A DNA stretch of 64,000 nucleotides from assembly GCF_003202435.1 (NCBI RefSeq), contig NZ_QJHK01000009.1, positions 115,305 to 179,304 of the forward strand, given 5' to 3'. The DNA is from Flavobacterium cheongpyeongense. GTDB lineage: Bacteria; Bacteroidota; Bacteroidia; Flavobacteriales; Flavobacteriaceae. Position numbers and translations under genes: made by a program. The notes under the pieces were generated by a model. That model was not told the origin of the DNA. It ran no database searches and was given only the letters and a program-made list of their open reading frames with translations. Of the stretch, positions 56,298 to 64,000 are shown one piece after another. How positions within the stretch are numbered: position 1 is the stretch's first letter; each line of letters starts with the position of its first letter.

Positions 56298-56473
56298 ATT
56301 ATTAATTTTATCACAATTGTTGGATGTTATTCTGAAAAATAGTATGCCCTATAAATCAATTAATGAAGCAGAAGGTTAGAATTCGCAGCTCTCCTATTAA
56401 AGATTAGATACGAATTTCTCCAATCTTCAAGAGGACATCCAAACCATATATATAGAAATAAAATGCAATATTG

Positions 56474-56514
56474 AAAAGGTCAAATTTAGTATTATTTTTA
56501 GATTTTGACCTTTT
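56474..56514. terminator. AT-rich hairpin after the second ric gene
   Basis: AAAAGGTCAAA (56474-56484) pairs with TTTGACCTTTT (56504-56514), an 11-bp stem with a 19-nt loop, followed by T-rich sequence. It is about 180 bases after the ric stop codon. Confidence 0.5.
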
Positions 56515-56805
56515 TCATTTTAAAAGCTTACCTATTTACTCTTGATGTTTTTATAATAACGCCAAATTAGTTTTAAATAGATCTGTATAATATGCTTAAA
56601 ATTTCTTATGCTTTTATATTAAACAACTCGCATGAATTTTGTTAACTCGATAAGGATACTTCTAGATACTTTGCTTTAAATTGTACCACTGAAGTTGATC
56701 CCCCTTTTTAAAATAAGGAAAGCTATTTCTGCATCGATAATTGAAAAAACAAATTGTTTATTTCTTATCTTTGATATTGTAATTATTTAATACGTTGTAA
56801 GTTAA

Positions 56806-56824
56806 GTGACCCTATAGGTGACCC
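56806..56824 (+). repeat. GTnACCC-type repeat, copy 1
   Basis: GTGACCCTATAGGTGACCC contains GTGACCC twice and matches 15 of 19 bases of copy 2 at 57010-57028. The two copies flank the tRNA-Ser-like 3' end and the palindrome, as integrase arm sites would. The 56298-56805 stretch shows no gene. Confidence 0.5.
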
Positions 56825-56881
56825 TTTTTTAATTATTATAATTTAGCCCTTGTATTTACTAGGATTGATATAAAATCAGCG

Positions 56882-56899
56882 GAACCTCTTTCTCCGCCA
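56882..56899 (+). other. tRNA-Ser-like 3' end, candidate attachment site
   Basis: GAACCTCTTTCTCCGCCA resembles the T-arm end, 7-nt acceptor arm, discriminator G and CCA of a class II tRNA (Ser type). No matching 5' acceptor arm or anticodon loop is found upstream, so it is only a 3' fragment, as left by integration into a tRNA gene. Integrase lies 260 bases downstream. Confidence 0.45.
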
Positions 56900-56929
56900 G
56901 TAGAAGTTTCAAAAGAAACTTTAAAAGTC

Positions 56930-56963
56930 AAAAGCCTTTAAACACTAGTGTTTAAAGGCTTTT
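56930..56963. terminator. 34-nt perfect palindrome with T-run
   Basis: AAAAGCCTTTAAACACT (56930-56946) is the exact reverse complement of 56947-56963 with no loop, then TTCGTTTTT. It could be the terminator of the tRNA locus or an intrinsic terminator of the integration module. Confidence 0.7.
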
Positions 56964-57009
56964 TCGTTTTTACACACTTTTCAAAAAGCACATGTTTTAT
57001 CAAAGAATG

Positions 57010-57028
57010 GTTACCCTATTAGTTACCC
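57010..57028 (+). repeat. GTnACCC-type repeat, copy 2
   Basis: GTTACCCTATTAGTTACCC, related to 56806-56824. A reverse half GGGTAAC follows at 57060-57066. It lies just upstream of the integrase gene and may be an arm-type recombinase binding site. Confidence 0.5.
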
Positions 57029-57160
57029 AGTCTTTTTTTGAATCTTTTTTCTCAAAAATGGGTAACTAAAGTAAAAGAATTCCCCGGGAATTCCCTGCTA
57101 TCAATGGGCTCTCTTAAAATTTTTAATTCAATTTGATTATTAATTTTAAAACTAGATAAC

Positions 57161-58384
57161 ATGTTAAAAGTAATTTTTTACCAGAAATCCGACAGAGTAA
57201 ACAAGAACGGCGAATCTCCAATTTATGCCCGTTTGAGCTACAATGACAAACAAATTTCAATGTCAACCGGGCAAGCCATTTCAAAAGAAAGATGGGCCAG
57301 CACAAATAACCTTAGAAATCCGCTTAAAATTGAAAAGGAAATAGTAATCAAAAATCTACTTGATCTTTTCCAACTTAATGCAGCCAAAAAATTTACTGAA
57401 CTCTTCAGAATTGATCCTGAGGTTAATCTTCAATTATTAAAAGCTGAACTCACAGGAAAAGTCAAAATCGACCAGCCTGAAGGCCCAACCATAATTGAGA
57501 TTATGGACACTTACACCTTATTTTTCACCAAAAGAGTCAACTCAGGAGAGCGCGCACCAGCTTCTTTGCAGAAGTATAAAAGAGCAAAAGACTTGCTTTT
57601 GAGTTTCATCAATAGCAACTATAAAAAGGAAGACTTGCCAGCATCTGAAATATCAAGCTCATTTGTCTTTAAACTGGAGCAGTTCCTTAAATACGAAAGC
57701 AGTTTTAAAGAACAGACAGGCATCAAAAACAATTCGGTGGTAAAATATATGAAAATGTATAAAACTGCCTGCAATTATGCCATTAAAATGGATTTGATCA
57801 TAAAAAACCCATTCAATATTTATGACGGCAGACTAAGCGTAAAAGATGCTGTTTTTCTAACCCAGCAGGAGCTGAACACAATCGAGAATAAAATATTTTC
57901 AACACCGCGTCTGGAAAAAGTTAAGGACATATTTCTTTTCAGCTGCTACACAGGATATGCGCCTGTCGATGCCTTGGAACTCACTGAAAGAAACTTATCC
58001 GGAGATTCAAATGGAAACTTATGGATTATGACCAGCAGAGCTAAAACTGCCATTAGAGCTAATGTCCCAGTATTACCTACCGTTGAGAAAATTATTTCTA
58101 AATACAAAAATCAGCAGAAAGGTCTTATCCCGAAAATATCCAACCAGAAAATGAATGCTTATCTTAAGGAAATCGCCGATGTCTGCGCCATTGACAAACA
58201 TCTTACATGGTATGTTGCCAGACATACTTTTGCCACCACTGTAACTTTAGGAAATGGGGTTAGACTCGAGAATGTTTCAGCAATGATGGGACATACTAAT
58301 ACCAAGCAGACCCAGCATTATGCAAAAGTTTTAGATGTAAACATAATGGAAGATATGGAAAAACTTAAATCCAAGTTTAGGTAA
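57161..58384 (+). CDS. Tyrosine recombinase/integrase (Bacteroidota ICE type)
   Basis: A 407-aa integrase with N-terminal arm-binding and SAM-like domains (about 1-210) and a C-terminal catalytic domain. The first box reads SCYTGYAPVDALEL, without the usual catalytic Arg, as is known for some Bacteroidota integrases. The second is WYVARHTFATT with Tyr where His usually begins HxxR. The last is MMGHTNTKQTQHYAK with the nucleophile Tyr. It may act at the tRNA-Ser-like site upstream. Confidence 0.85.
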   Translation: MLKVIFYQKSDRVNKNGESPIYARLSYNDKQISMSTGQAISKERWASTNNLRNPLKIEKEIVIKNLLDLFQLNAAKKFTELFRIDPEVNLQLLKAELTGKVKIDQPEGPTIIEIMDTYTLFFTKRVNSGERAPASLQKYKRAKDLLLSFINSNYKKEDLPASEISSSFVFKLEQFLKYESSFKEQTGIKNNSVVKYMKMYKTACNYAIKMDLIIKNPFNIYDGRLSVKDAVFLTQQELNTIENKIFSTPRLEKVKDIFLFSCYTGYAPVDALELTERNLSGDSNGNLWIMTSRAKTAIRANVPVLPTVEKIISKYKNQQKGLIPKISNQKMNAYLKEIADVCAIDKHLTWYVARHTFATTVTLGNGVRLENVSAMMGHTNTKQTQHYAKVLDVNIMEDMEKLKSKFR

Positions 58385-58467
58385 AATATTTTCAAGAGGA
58401 GTTTTTTTGATTTGAAACCTCCTTTTAAAACTTAATCAACTACGCCTAACTATTAAATTTTAAAAAA

Positions 58468-59475
58468 ATGCTAAAAAACCACTCCATAATTCCTGATATA
58501 AAAGCAATAATTGAGACTTCAAAAGAAAGCGCAATTAGAGCTGTCGATAATGAAAGAACTACCATGTATTGGTCGATCGGAAAACGAATTTTCGAGGAAG
58601 AACAGCAGGGAAAAGAAAGAGCCGACTACGCCACTTACTTAATTCAATATCTTGCAGAAGAATTACAGCCTCAATACGGAACCGGCTTTTCATACCGCCA
58701 ATTGAATTGGTATCGAAAATTTTATAGGACATTTCCAATTGTGTCCGCACTGCGGACACAATTGAGCTGGACACAATATAAACTCCTGCTATCCATTGAT
58801 AATGAAGAAAAAAGAGAGTTCTATATTGCCGAAAGCGTTAAAAACAATTGGACATCACGCCAGCTGGAGCGCCAGATAAACAGCAGTCTATTTGAACGAC
58901 TCTTAATAAGCAGTGATCAAAAAAGTGTACTGGCAGTTGCACAAAATGAAAAACTACCTTCAGATGCCCGCGAAATTATAAAGGATCCAATGTATTTAGA
59001 ATTCTTGGGCTTAAAACGCGAAGCTGCATACTATGAAAAAGATCTGGAAAAAGCAATTATCACTCATCTTCAGGAGTTCTTATTAGAAATTGGAAATGGA
59101 TTTTCATTTGTTTCAAGACAAAAAAGAATACATATTGATGGAGATGAGTTTTTTGTAGACATGGTTTTGTACAATCGATTACTTCAGTGTTTTGTTTTGA
59201 TAGAAATTAAAACGCACAAACTTACCCATCAGGATATTGGTCAATTGCAGATGTATGTCAATTATTATGACCGCATTGAAAAAAATAACAACGAAAACCC
59301 TACTATAGGAATATTGCTGTGTGCTGATAAAAATGACGGAGTAGTAAAATTCACATTACCCGAAAGCAACAAAAGCATTATTGCAAGCCAGTATCATTTA
59401 TACCTTCCAACGGAACAGCAGTTGCTTGAAGAAGTCAAGAAAGAATTAGCAAATTTCGAAGAAGACAAAAAATGA
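58468..59475 (+). CDS. DUF1016/YhcG-like PDDEXK nuclease family protein
   Basis: A 335-aa protein of the YhcG/DUF1016 family: N-terminal helical part (YWSIGKRIFEEEQQGKERADY, YGTGFSYRQLNWYRKF) and a C-terminal PD-(D/E)xK-type domain (DEFFVDMVLYNRLLQCFVLI then EIKTHKLTHQDIGQLQMYVN). It follows the integrase by 83 bases. Family members occur in mobile elements and defence regions; function is not established. Confidence 0.85.
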   Translation: MLKNHSIIPDIKAIIETSKESAIRAVDNERTTMYWSIGKRIFEEEQQGKERADYATYLIQYLAEELQPQYGTGFSYRQLNWYRKFYRTFPIVSALRTQLSWTQYKLLLSIDNEEKREFYIAESVKNNWTSRQLERQINSSLFERLLISSDQKSVLAVAQNEKLPSDAREIIKDPMYLEFLGLKREAAYYEKDLEKAIITHLQEFLLEIGNGFSFVSRQKRIHIDGDEFFVDMVLYNRLLQCFVLIEIKTHKLTHQDIGQLQMYVNYYDRIEKNNNENPTIGILLCADKNDGVVKFTLPESNKSIIASQYHLYLPTEQQLLEEVKKELANFEEDKK

Positions 59476-59586
59476 TAAAAAAAACAATCTAAAAGAGGTA
59501 TAAGTTTTGTGTTATTGATGAATTAGAGTCGATCCACTTTCAGCTTCAACTAATGCGAACATCACTTACATTTCGGTCTTTTTCGA

Positions 59587-59629
59587 TAATAGCATGTGCT
59601 TCAAAATTTCTTCAAAGCGCATGCTATTA
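59587..59629. terminator. Terminator-like hairpin between convergent genes
   Basis: TAATAGCATGTGCTT (59587-59601) pairs with AAGCGCATGCTATTA (59615-59629) with one G-U wobble (15 bp) and a 13-nt loop, then CTTTTTC. It sits in the 270-base gap between DUF1016 and the minus-strand operon. Confidence 0.6.
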
Positions 59630-59746
59630 CTTTTTCTTTGAAAACACATTCCATATCCATAGTCAATAATTGTTATTCCACTCAAGCTGAAAATTGATTT
59701 ATTTCTTATTAGATGCTGCCGTTTTTAAAGCTGCTGATATGAAAAT

Positions 59747-61204
59747 TTAGAACTTATAAATTTCGTTTTGATTACTACTGCATAGAATAGAATTTACATC
59801 TAGATAGTCGGATGCTAGAAACAAAATTACCATAAATAAAATCAAAGTAGTAACCCAAAGAGCTGTATACCATAGAACTCTGGTGTTTAAATAATCAATT
59901 TCTGAGATATATTCTTCATCATTATTTAAAATTTTTTCGATATCTTCTTTAATTAACACATCATAATATCTATTTTTAACTTTTTCATATCTACTTTTCA
60001 TCCTATTTTTATCTAAGTTCAAAATTATTCTAGAAAAAATCATAAAAAAAAGTGACAACATTAAAAGCCCTAATCCAATTATTGAAGTTTCCTGATTAAA
60101 AATCTTATCAACTTCTGCTTTATTTATAATTTTATAAATAAATACTGTTAGAAAAAAGGATATAAAAACAAAAATACTTTTCTGAAAATTATTAAAAAAA
60201 GTATCTAAAGACTGATTTACTTTGTTTACAGTGTTTTCTACCTGTTCAATAATTTTATTTTTTGTCTCAAAGTATTTTGAAATATTGCCTTTTATATATA
60301 TTTGATTAGAGGACAAAATTGAGGAAAAAACTGAGTCTCCGATTGTAATAGAGCCCTCCTTTAAATATGAAGTTATAATATTCCTAGCTAAGCTTATTTT
60401 ATCTTCTATTTTAGTTTGTTCTGAATAAATCCATTCAAGAATTTGAAAATAGGTTGGTAATAATTTTTCATCAATATCTTTAAACTGGATTGAATACTCA
60501 AAAGTTTTATTCCCTGATATCTTTAAAATTATCAAATCATCTTTTATCTCTGAAGTATCATAAATATAAATTAGACAGTATATCAATGATAGTCTGGAAA
60601 ACATTTTAAATAATAAACTATCATTTTCTTCTAACTCCTTAAAGTAAAAATAATGTGGATTGAACAAGTATTCAGAATAATTTCTAAAATTACATTGTTT
60701 GCTTATAACTAAATTATTTTCAAATAAAATAATATAATTATTATAATTGAATCCTACATTATTGTTTGATTTAACTATTTCCGAACTCCCATCATAAAAA
60801 TAATGGGGATATTCTCTATTACTAAGCAATAAAAGAAAATTACTTAAAGTTAGTGAGTTTAAAAATACTTCAAAAGTATTATTATTAACAATTAATGTTT
60901 TTGCTCCCTCTTTATGAACTGTAAATTTAATTTCATAATCTATGACATCAGCATCTTCTTCTAGTTCCAAAAGGCTAAAAGAATCCTGACTTGCCGAATA
61001 TGACAACTGCTCAATATACAAATCCCATTTGTAGCTATATACTTTTAAATAATTATTAATCAAGTCATAATTAACTTGACTCAAATTAATTGAAAAATAT
61101 TCAAAATCTTTACAAGTGAATATTACTTCATAAACTTTAAAATTTTCTTTTTCATTAATTATTTCAAGTTTATCAAAAATATTGCTTAGAAATTCCTTTA
61201 TCAT
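59747..61204 (-). CDS. Unknown membrane protein, last gene of a deaminase operon
   Basis: A 485-aa protein with a ~340-residue soluble N-terminal part and about three hydrophobic helices near the C-terminus (around 342-362, 373-395 and 440-465). It overlaps the preceding gene by 4 bases. No family is recognised. A membrane protein at the end of a deaminase operon may act as effector, but this is inference. Confidence 0.55.
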   Translation of the reverse strand: MIKEFLSNIFDKLEIINEKENFKVYEVIFTCKDFEYFSINLSQVNYDLINNYLKVYSYKWDLYIEQLSYSASQDSFSLLELEEDADVIDYEIKFTVHKEGAKTLIVNNNTFEVFLNSLTLSNFLLLLSNREYPHYFYDGSSEIVKSNNNVGFNYNNYIILFENNLVISKQCNFRNYSEYLFNPHYFYFKELEENDSLLFKMFSRLSLIYCLIYIYDTSEIKDDLIILKISGNKTFEYSIQFKDIDEKLLPTYFQILEWIYSEQTKIEDKISLARNIITSYLKEGSITIGDSVFSSILSSNQIYIKGNISKYFETKNKIIEQVENTVNKVNQSLDTFFNNFQKSIFVFISFFLTVFIYKIINKAEVDKIFNQETSIIGLGLLMLSLFFMIFSRIILNLDKNRMKSRYEKVKNRYYDVLIKEDIEKILNNDEEYISEIDYLNTRVLWYTALWVTTLILFMVILFLASDYLDVNSILCSSNQNEIYKF

Positions 61205-62211
61205 TTTTTCATTTGATTAACAAATTCATAAGCCTCTTCTGAAATTATAGTAATGCCTTGATTTCCTTGATTATCTGAAAAAGGTCTTAATATTTCATCT
61301 AAGTTTTTAACAAAATCTTCAATACTTAAATACAGACCACTTCCTAATCGAATTTTATTAACAATTCTTTTATTAACTTTTTGCTGTACAATAACAAACT
61401 GATTATCAAAGCTACTATCTAACGCAAGTTTATTTACTCTTTCACTTATTTTCTTAAGTGGAAAGTTTTGATTTATCGGAGTATAAGATTCTACAACGCT
61501 ATCTAATAATTCAGTTAAATTGAAATTTTCATTACTTTTAAAATGTCCTATTATTGCATTCCTTAATAAAGTCCCATCTAATAGAAATTCTTTTTTGTAT
61601 GAATCTACAATTACCATTATTTTATGTACTGATTTTTCTGTATTCTCGTTGTCATTATTTACTTGTTCTAATTCCAAAAAATCATCCCACCAATATTTAC
61701 TGTTATTTTTATCATTAAGATAAATACTGCTGCTGTCTAAAAACATCAAAAATGATTTAAAAACTTTCTTTTTAGTATTTAGTCCGTTATTTTTATCAAA
61801 ATTGAGTTCATTTAAATATTCGTCATGTTCAACTTTACATACTAAAATTTTATCAACATCATCTTCAACAAAATGCAAATGCAACAAACTCCCTTTTTGT
61901 ATTTTAACATTTAGTCTTTTTGATTTTAATTGCTCATTTGCGTTCAATTCTTTTTCTAATAATCTTTCTGCATTGTGCAGAATAATTTTATCTACTTCCG
62001 AATCCTGCGCAACAAGTTTTATAAGTGATGATTTTACTTGAGTATCTCCGTTTTTAAATCTATACATCCTCTTATTTGGGCTGTCAAGTATTTCATTCAC
62101 AAGATTATCTACATACTCAATAATAGTTTCTTTACTGATATCAATCTCGATTTTTTCAGCAATATTTTTTGATATATCAATTTTGTGTAAAGTTAATTTT
62201 CGAATATCCAT
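61201..62211 (-). CDS. Unknown soluble protein, middle gene of a deaminase operon
   Basis: A 336-aa soluble protein starting MDIRKLTLHKIDISKNIAEK. The pattern of an N-terminal I-H-K segment, then KGSLLHLHFVEDDVDKILVCKVEHDEYL loosely recalls the NA37/YejK nucleoid-associated family; the resemblance is weak. It begins 50 bases after the deaminase and overlaps the membrane gene by 4 bases. Confidence 0.5.
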   Translation of the reverse strand: MDIRKLTLHKIDISKNIAEKIEIDISKETIIEYVDNLVNEILDSPNKRMYRFKNGDTQVKSSLIKLVAQDSEVDKIILHNAERLLEKELNANEQLKSKRLNVKIQKGSLLHLHFVEDDVDKILVCKVEHDEYLNELNFDKNNGLNTKKKVFKSFLMFLDSSSIYLNDKNNSKYWWDDFLELEQVNNDNENTEKSVHKIMVIVDSYKKEFLLDGTLLRNAIIGHFKSNENFNLTELLDSVVESYTPINQNFPLKKISERVNKLALDSSFDNQFVIVQQKVNKRIVNKIRLGSGLYLSIEDFVKNLDEILRPFSDNQGNQGITIISEEAYEFVNQMKK

Positions 62212-62261
62212 AAAATTATTTCTTTGTGATTAATAAATTTTAATTAAAAGCACTAACAATA

Positions 62262-63758
62262 CTACTCTAGGCCTTTTTCAATTATTTGCATTAGAGTATC
62301 AAAACCATTTTCATGATTATTAAATTTACTTTCTAATTTTTCCAATAAAATTTTGTTATGGCTAAATTCCTTTTTTAAAATAGCCTTTAATGATTTCGCC
62401 TTTACATCTTTCGGTGAATCCAAATCAAAATTAGTCAGTAATGCCAGCTCATCTTTTTGAGATAAGAATGGTTCATACAATTTATGATAAGCCTTACCTA
62501 CAGCACCTGAAAACAATATCATCAAAGGATCAGTTTTAATATTACTTTTTAGAATATGATTTCTAGAAATTCCTGGATAAGGATCTATATAATAAATAGT
62601 ACGCAAGCCTAACTGATAAGCTTTTTTCGCACAAAGCTCACATGGACTTGCAGTTGTAAAAAGAAAGCCATTTTTTAGCCCTTGACCTCCACTTTTAGAA
62701 ATCTGCATCATTGCATTTTCCTCAGCATGCAATGATCTGGTATGCACTTGATTTTTTTCTCCCGAAAATGTATTATATGCTTGTTTAAAACAATATGGGC
62801 AATTTCTACCTCCAAGAAGTTTGTCAGGTAAATTTAGCTCATTATAATTGGACTTAATATATTGATTAAATTTTTTTGATTCATTATCTAACAAATTGTC
62901 AGCTTGATCTGCATTAATCTGCTCTGTCTCTTTCAAGCCTTCACCCAATTCAAACTTTGTAAAACCAAAAGCATTATTAGAAGATGAAGAATTACTTATT
63001 TCTTTTACATTTCTAACTGAGCATGGAACAGCACCTTTCGGTACATCGTTCCATCCGATTGCTTTTGTCGAAAATTCACTATCTGTAACTACTGCTCCTA
63101 CTTGTCTAGAAATACATCCTGAATTTAATTTTGCAGTATATGCAATTTGCATTATTCGCTCTATTGCTTCTGGGGTAATAATCCCAGGTTGTTGAATCAA
63201 TGCCTGCAATTTGACAAGTTGTTCTTCTACTGAAAAAAAACTGTAATTGTTACCAATACTCATTTCTTTCTGCAACACGTCAGATTGCAAAATATTGTTG
63301 TTTACATGATAATCTGCAATTTGAATACAATTTTGAACGTCAGGAGTATAAAAAATTCCTTTCTGATAATCTGTACATTTGTATTCATCTTCATCAATTT
63401 CCAATAACCTATCAACTATTTTGGAATCTTTGTATGAATTAATTAATTTAGATTTTCTTGCGTCGTTTTTAACTGCTATCAAATAAAAAGCAGAAAAACG
63501 TTCTTTAAAAAAATTTATTTCCAAAGAATTTCTCAACGAATCAATAACAATATGACAATGACCATTTTCGGAACAATGTTTTGTAGATTTTATAATACGA
63601 TTAATTACTTTTGAAATTGTATAAATATATTTAGGATCTGATTTTTCTCTTTTAAATGGTCTTCCTCTTTTTCTAAAATTATTAGCTGTATGATGCAATA
63701 ACATAATACGTTCTATAACTCCTTCATCTTTTAGAATTTGATTTAATTGATCTGCCAA
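62262..63758 (-). CDS. Deaminase of the antiphage dCTP-deaminase type, N-terminally clipped
   Basis: A 498-aa frame with a TTG start at 63758. The C-terminal zinc deaminase motif is present: HAEENAMMQIS and ASPCELCAKKAYQLG, with NCPYC nearby. The N-terminal part matches the second half of a P-loop kinase-like domain (HIVIDSLRNSLEINFFKERF, FYLIAVKND), but no Walker A motif is found. The frame stays open upstream to 63875 with protein-like sequence (LPSNLKKLNEIFWGENFNSL), then meets a stop at 63876-63878 with no ATG. The gene is probably damaged or its start lies in another frame. Confidence 0.7.
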   Translation of the reverse strand: MADQLNQILKDEGVIERIMLLHHTANNFRKRGRPFKREKSDPKYIYTISKVINRIIKSTKHCSENGHCHIVIDSLRNSLEINFFKERFSAFYLIAVKNDARKSKLINSYKDSKIVDRLLEIDEDEYKCTDYQKGIFYTPDVQNCIQIADYHVNNNILQSDVLQKEMSIGNNYSFFSVEEQLVKLQALIQQPGIITPEAIERIMQIAYTAKLNSGCISRQVGAVVTDSEFSTKAIGWNDVPKGAVPCSVRNVKEISNSSSSNNAFGFTKFELGEGLKETEQINADQADNLLDNESKKFNQYIKSNYNELNLPDKLLGGRNCPYCFKQAYNTFSGEKNQVHTRSLHAEENAMMQISKSGGQGLKNGFLFTTASPCELCAKKAYQLGLRTIYYIDPYPGISRNHILKSNIKTDPLMILFSGAVGKAYHKLYEPFLSQKDELALLTNFDLDSPKDVKAKSLKAILKKEFSHNKILLEKLESKFNNHENGFDTLMQIIEKGLE

Positions 63759-64000
63759 ACTATTAAAATTTTCACCCCAAAATATCTCATTAAGCTTTTT
63801 AAGATTACTTGGTAGCTTTAATGACTGAAGATTCCCTATATCAATGATATCTTTTATCAGTGTTTCATTATCTATTCATTGTTGTCCGATAAATAATTTC
63901 GTTTTGTTAAATATTGTATATTTTTAGATACTTAACGAGGTTCTATCTTGCTTTAGCTTGTTTTTTAGTATTGTCATTAGAATTCAATAAATGGAAAATA
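63759..64000. other. Upstream remnant of the deaminase gene and right-edge sequence
   Basis: 63759-63875 continues the deaminase frame on the minus strand without a start codon. From 63876 to the right edge all three minus-strand frames contain stops. A short frame at 63972-63919 encodes MTILKNKLKQDRTSLSI. No P-loop motif is seen. Nothing else can be supported. Confidence 0.4.

Noticed and set aside
56810..56899. A complete tRNA-Ser gene
   Set aside because: No 5' acceptor arm, D-arm or anticodon stem pairs with the 3' end; only the last ~18 nt resemble a tRNA.
1..64000. CRISPR arrays, rRNA genes, insertion-sequence transposases
   Set aside because: No regularly spaced repeats, rRNA-like segments or transposase-like proteins were seen on either strand.

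Overview
The window looks like a chromosomal stretch of a Bacteroidota bacterium, most likely Flavobacterium or a close relative. It is strongly AT-rich, its genes carry Bacteroidota-style lipoprotein signals, and it holds PRTRC genes, Sec-type (clade II) NosZ, quinol-type NorB and cytochrome-fused NirK. No rRNA, complete tRNA, CRISPR array or transposase was recognised.

Layout. (1) 1-4.9 kb, minus strand: the dptF-dptG-dptH restriction half of a DNA phosphorothioation (Dnd/Dpt) defence system; dptH runs off the left edge. An XRE-type regulator with an inverted-repeat operator lies upstream. (2) 5.2-10.5 kb, plus strand: a plasmid/ICE-type backbone with SSB, a DUF932 protein and the PRTRC cluster (E, C, F, B, ThiF). 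It ends in two strong perfect hairpins. (3) 10.9-17.7 kb: LysM protein, PAAR-like DUF4280 protein and a 957-aa OmpA-domain protein, followed by two tandem paralogous lipoproteins and a cut-off third copy. This looks like an orphan secreted-effector/immunity locus. (4) 17.7-56.3 kb: a nearly complete denitrification and anaerobic-life island. It has a membrane-linked molybdenum nitrate reductase with Rieske, four-cluster Fe-S and cytochrome b-type subunits; a nitrate/nitrite transporter; nirK-nirV-SCO-porin; Ric repair protein; anaerobic ribonucleotide reductase with its glycyl-radical tail encoded as a separate 54-aa gene; NrdG; hemerythrin; a 12-helix membrane protein; a CopD-like protein; an Rrf2 regulator; nadA; a Crp/Fnr regulator; hemN; a second Crp/Fnr regulator; the operon cyt c-nosZ-nosL(fusion)-nosD-nosF-nosY-truncated hemoglobin; copper-handling genes and a TonB receptor; azurin; quinol NO reductase; nadB; and a second Ric. 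(5) 56.8-64 kb: an integration region with a tRNA-Ser-like 3' end, a 34-nt palindrome, a repeated 19-nt sequence and a tyrosine recombinase, followed by a DUF1016 nuclease-like gene and a minus-strand three-gene operon (N-terminally clipped deaminase of the antiphage dCTP-deaminase type, an unknown soluble protein, an unknown membrane protein).

How it works together: nitrate is taken up and reduced at the membrane. Nitrite goes to NO (NirK), NO to N2O (quinol NorB) and N2O to N2 (NosZ), with azurin and c-type cytochromes as carriers and SCO, NosL/D/F/Y and the TonB receptor supplying copper. Ric, hemerythrin and truncated hemoglobin handle NO damage. NrdD/NrdG, HemN and NadA/NadB support DNA, heme and NAD synthesis without oxygen. 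A recurring ATGAY-N4-RTCAT palindrome sits 53-68 bp upstream of narK, nirK, the nos operon and azurin-norB, and farther upstream of hemN. It is a probable Fnr-type operator for one of the two Crp/Fnr proteins encoded here.
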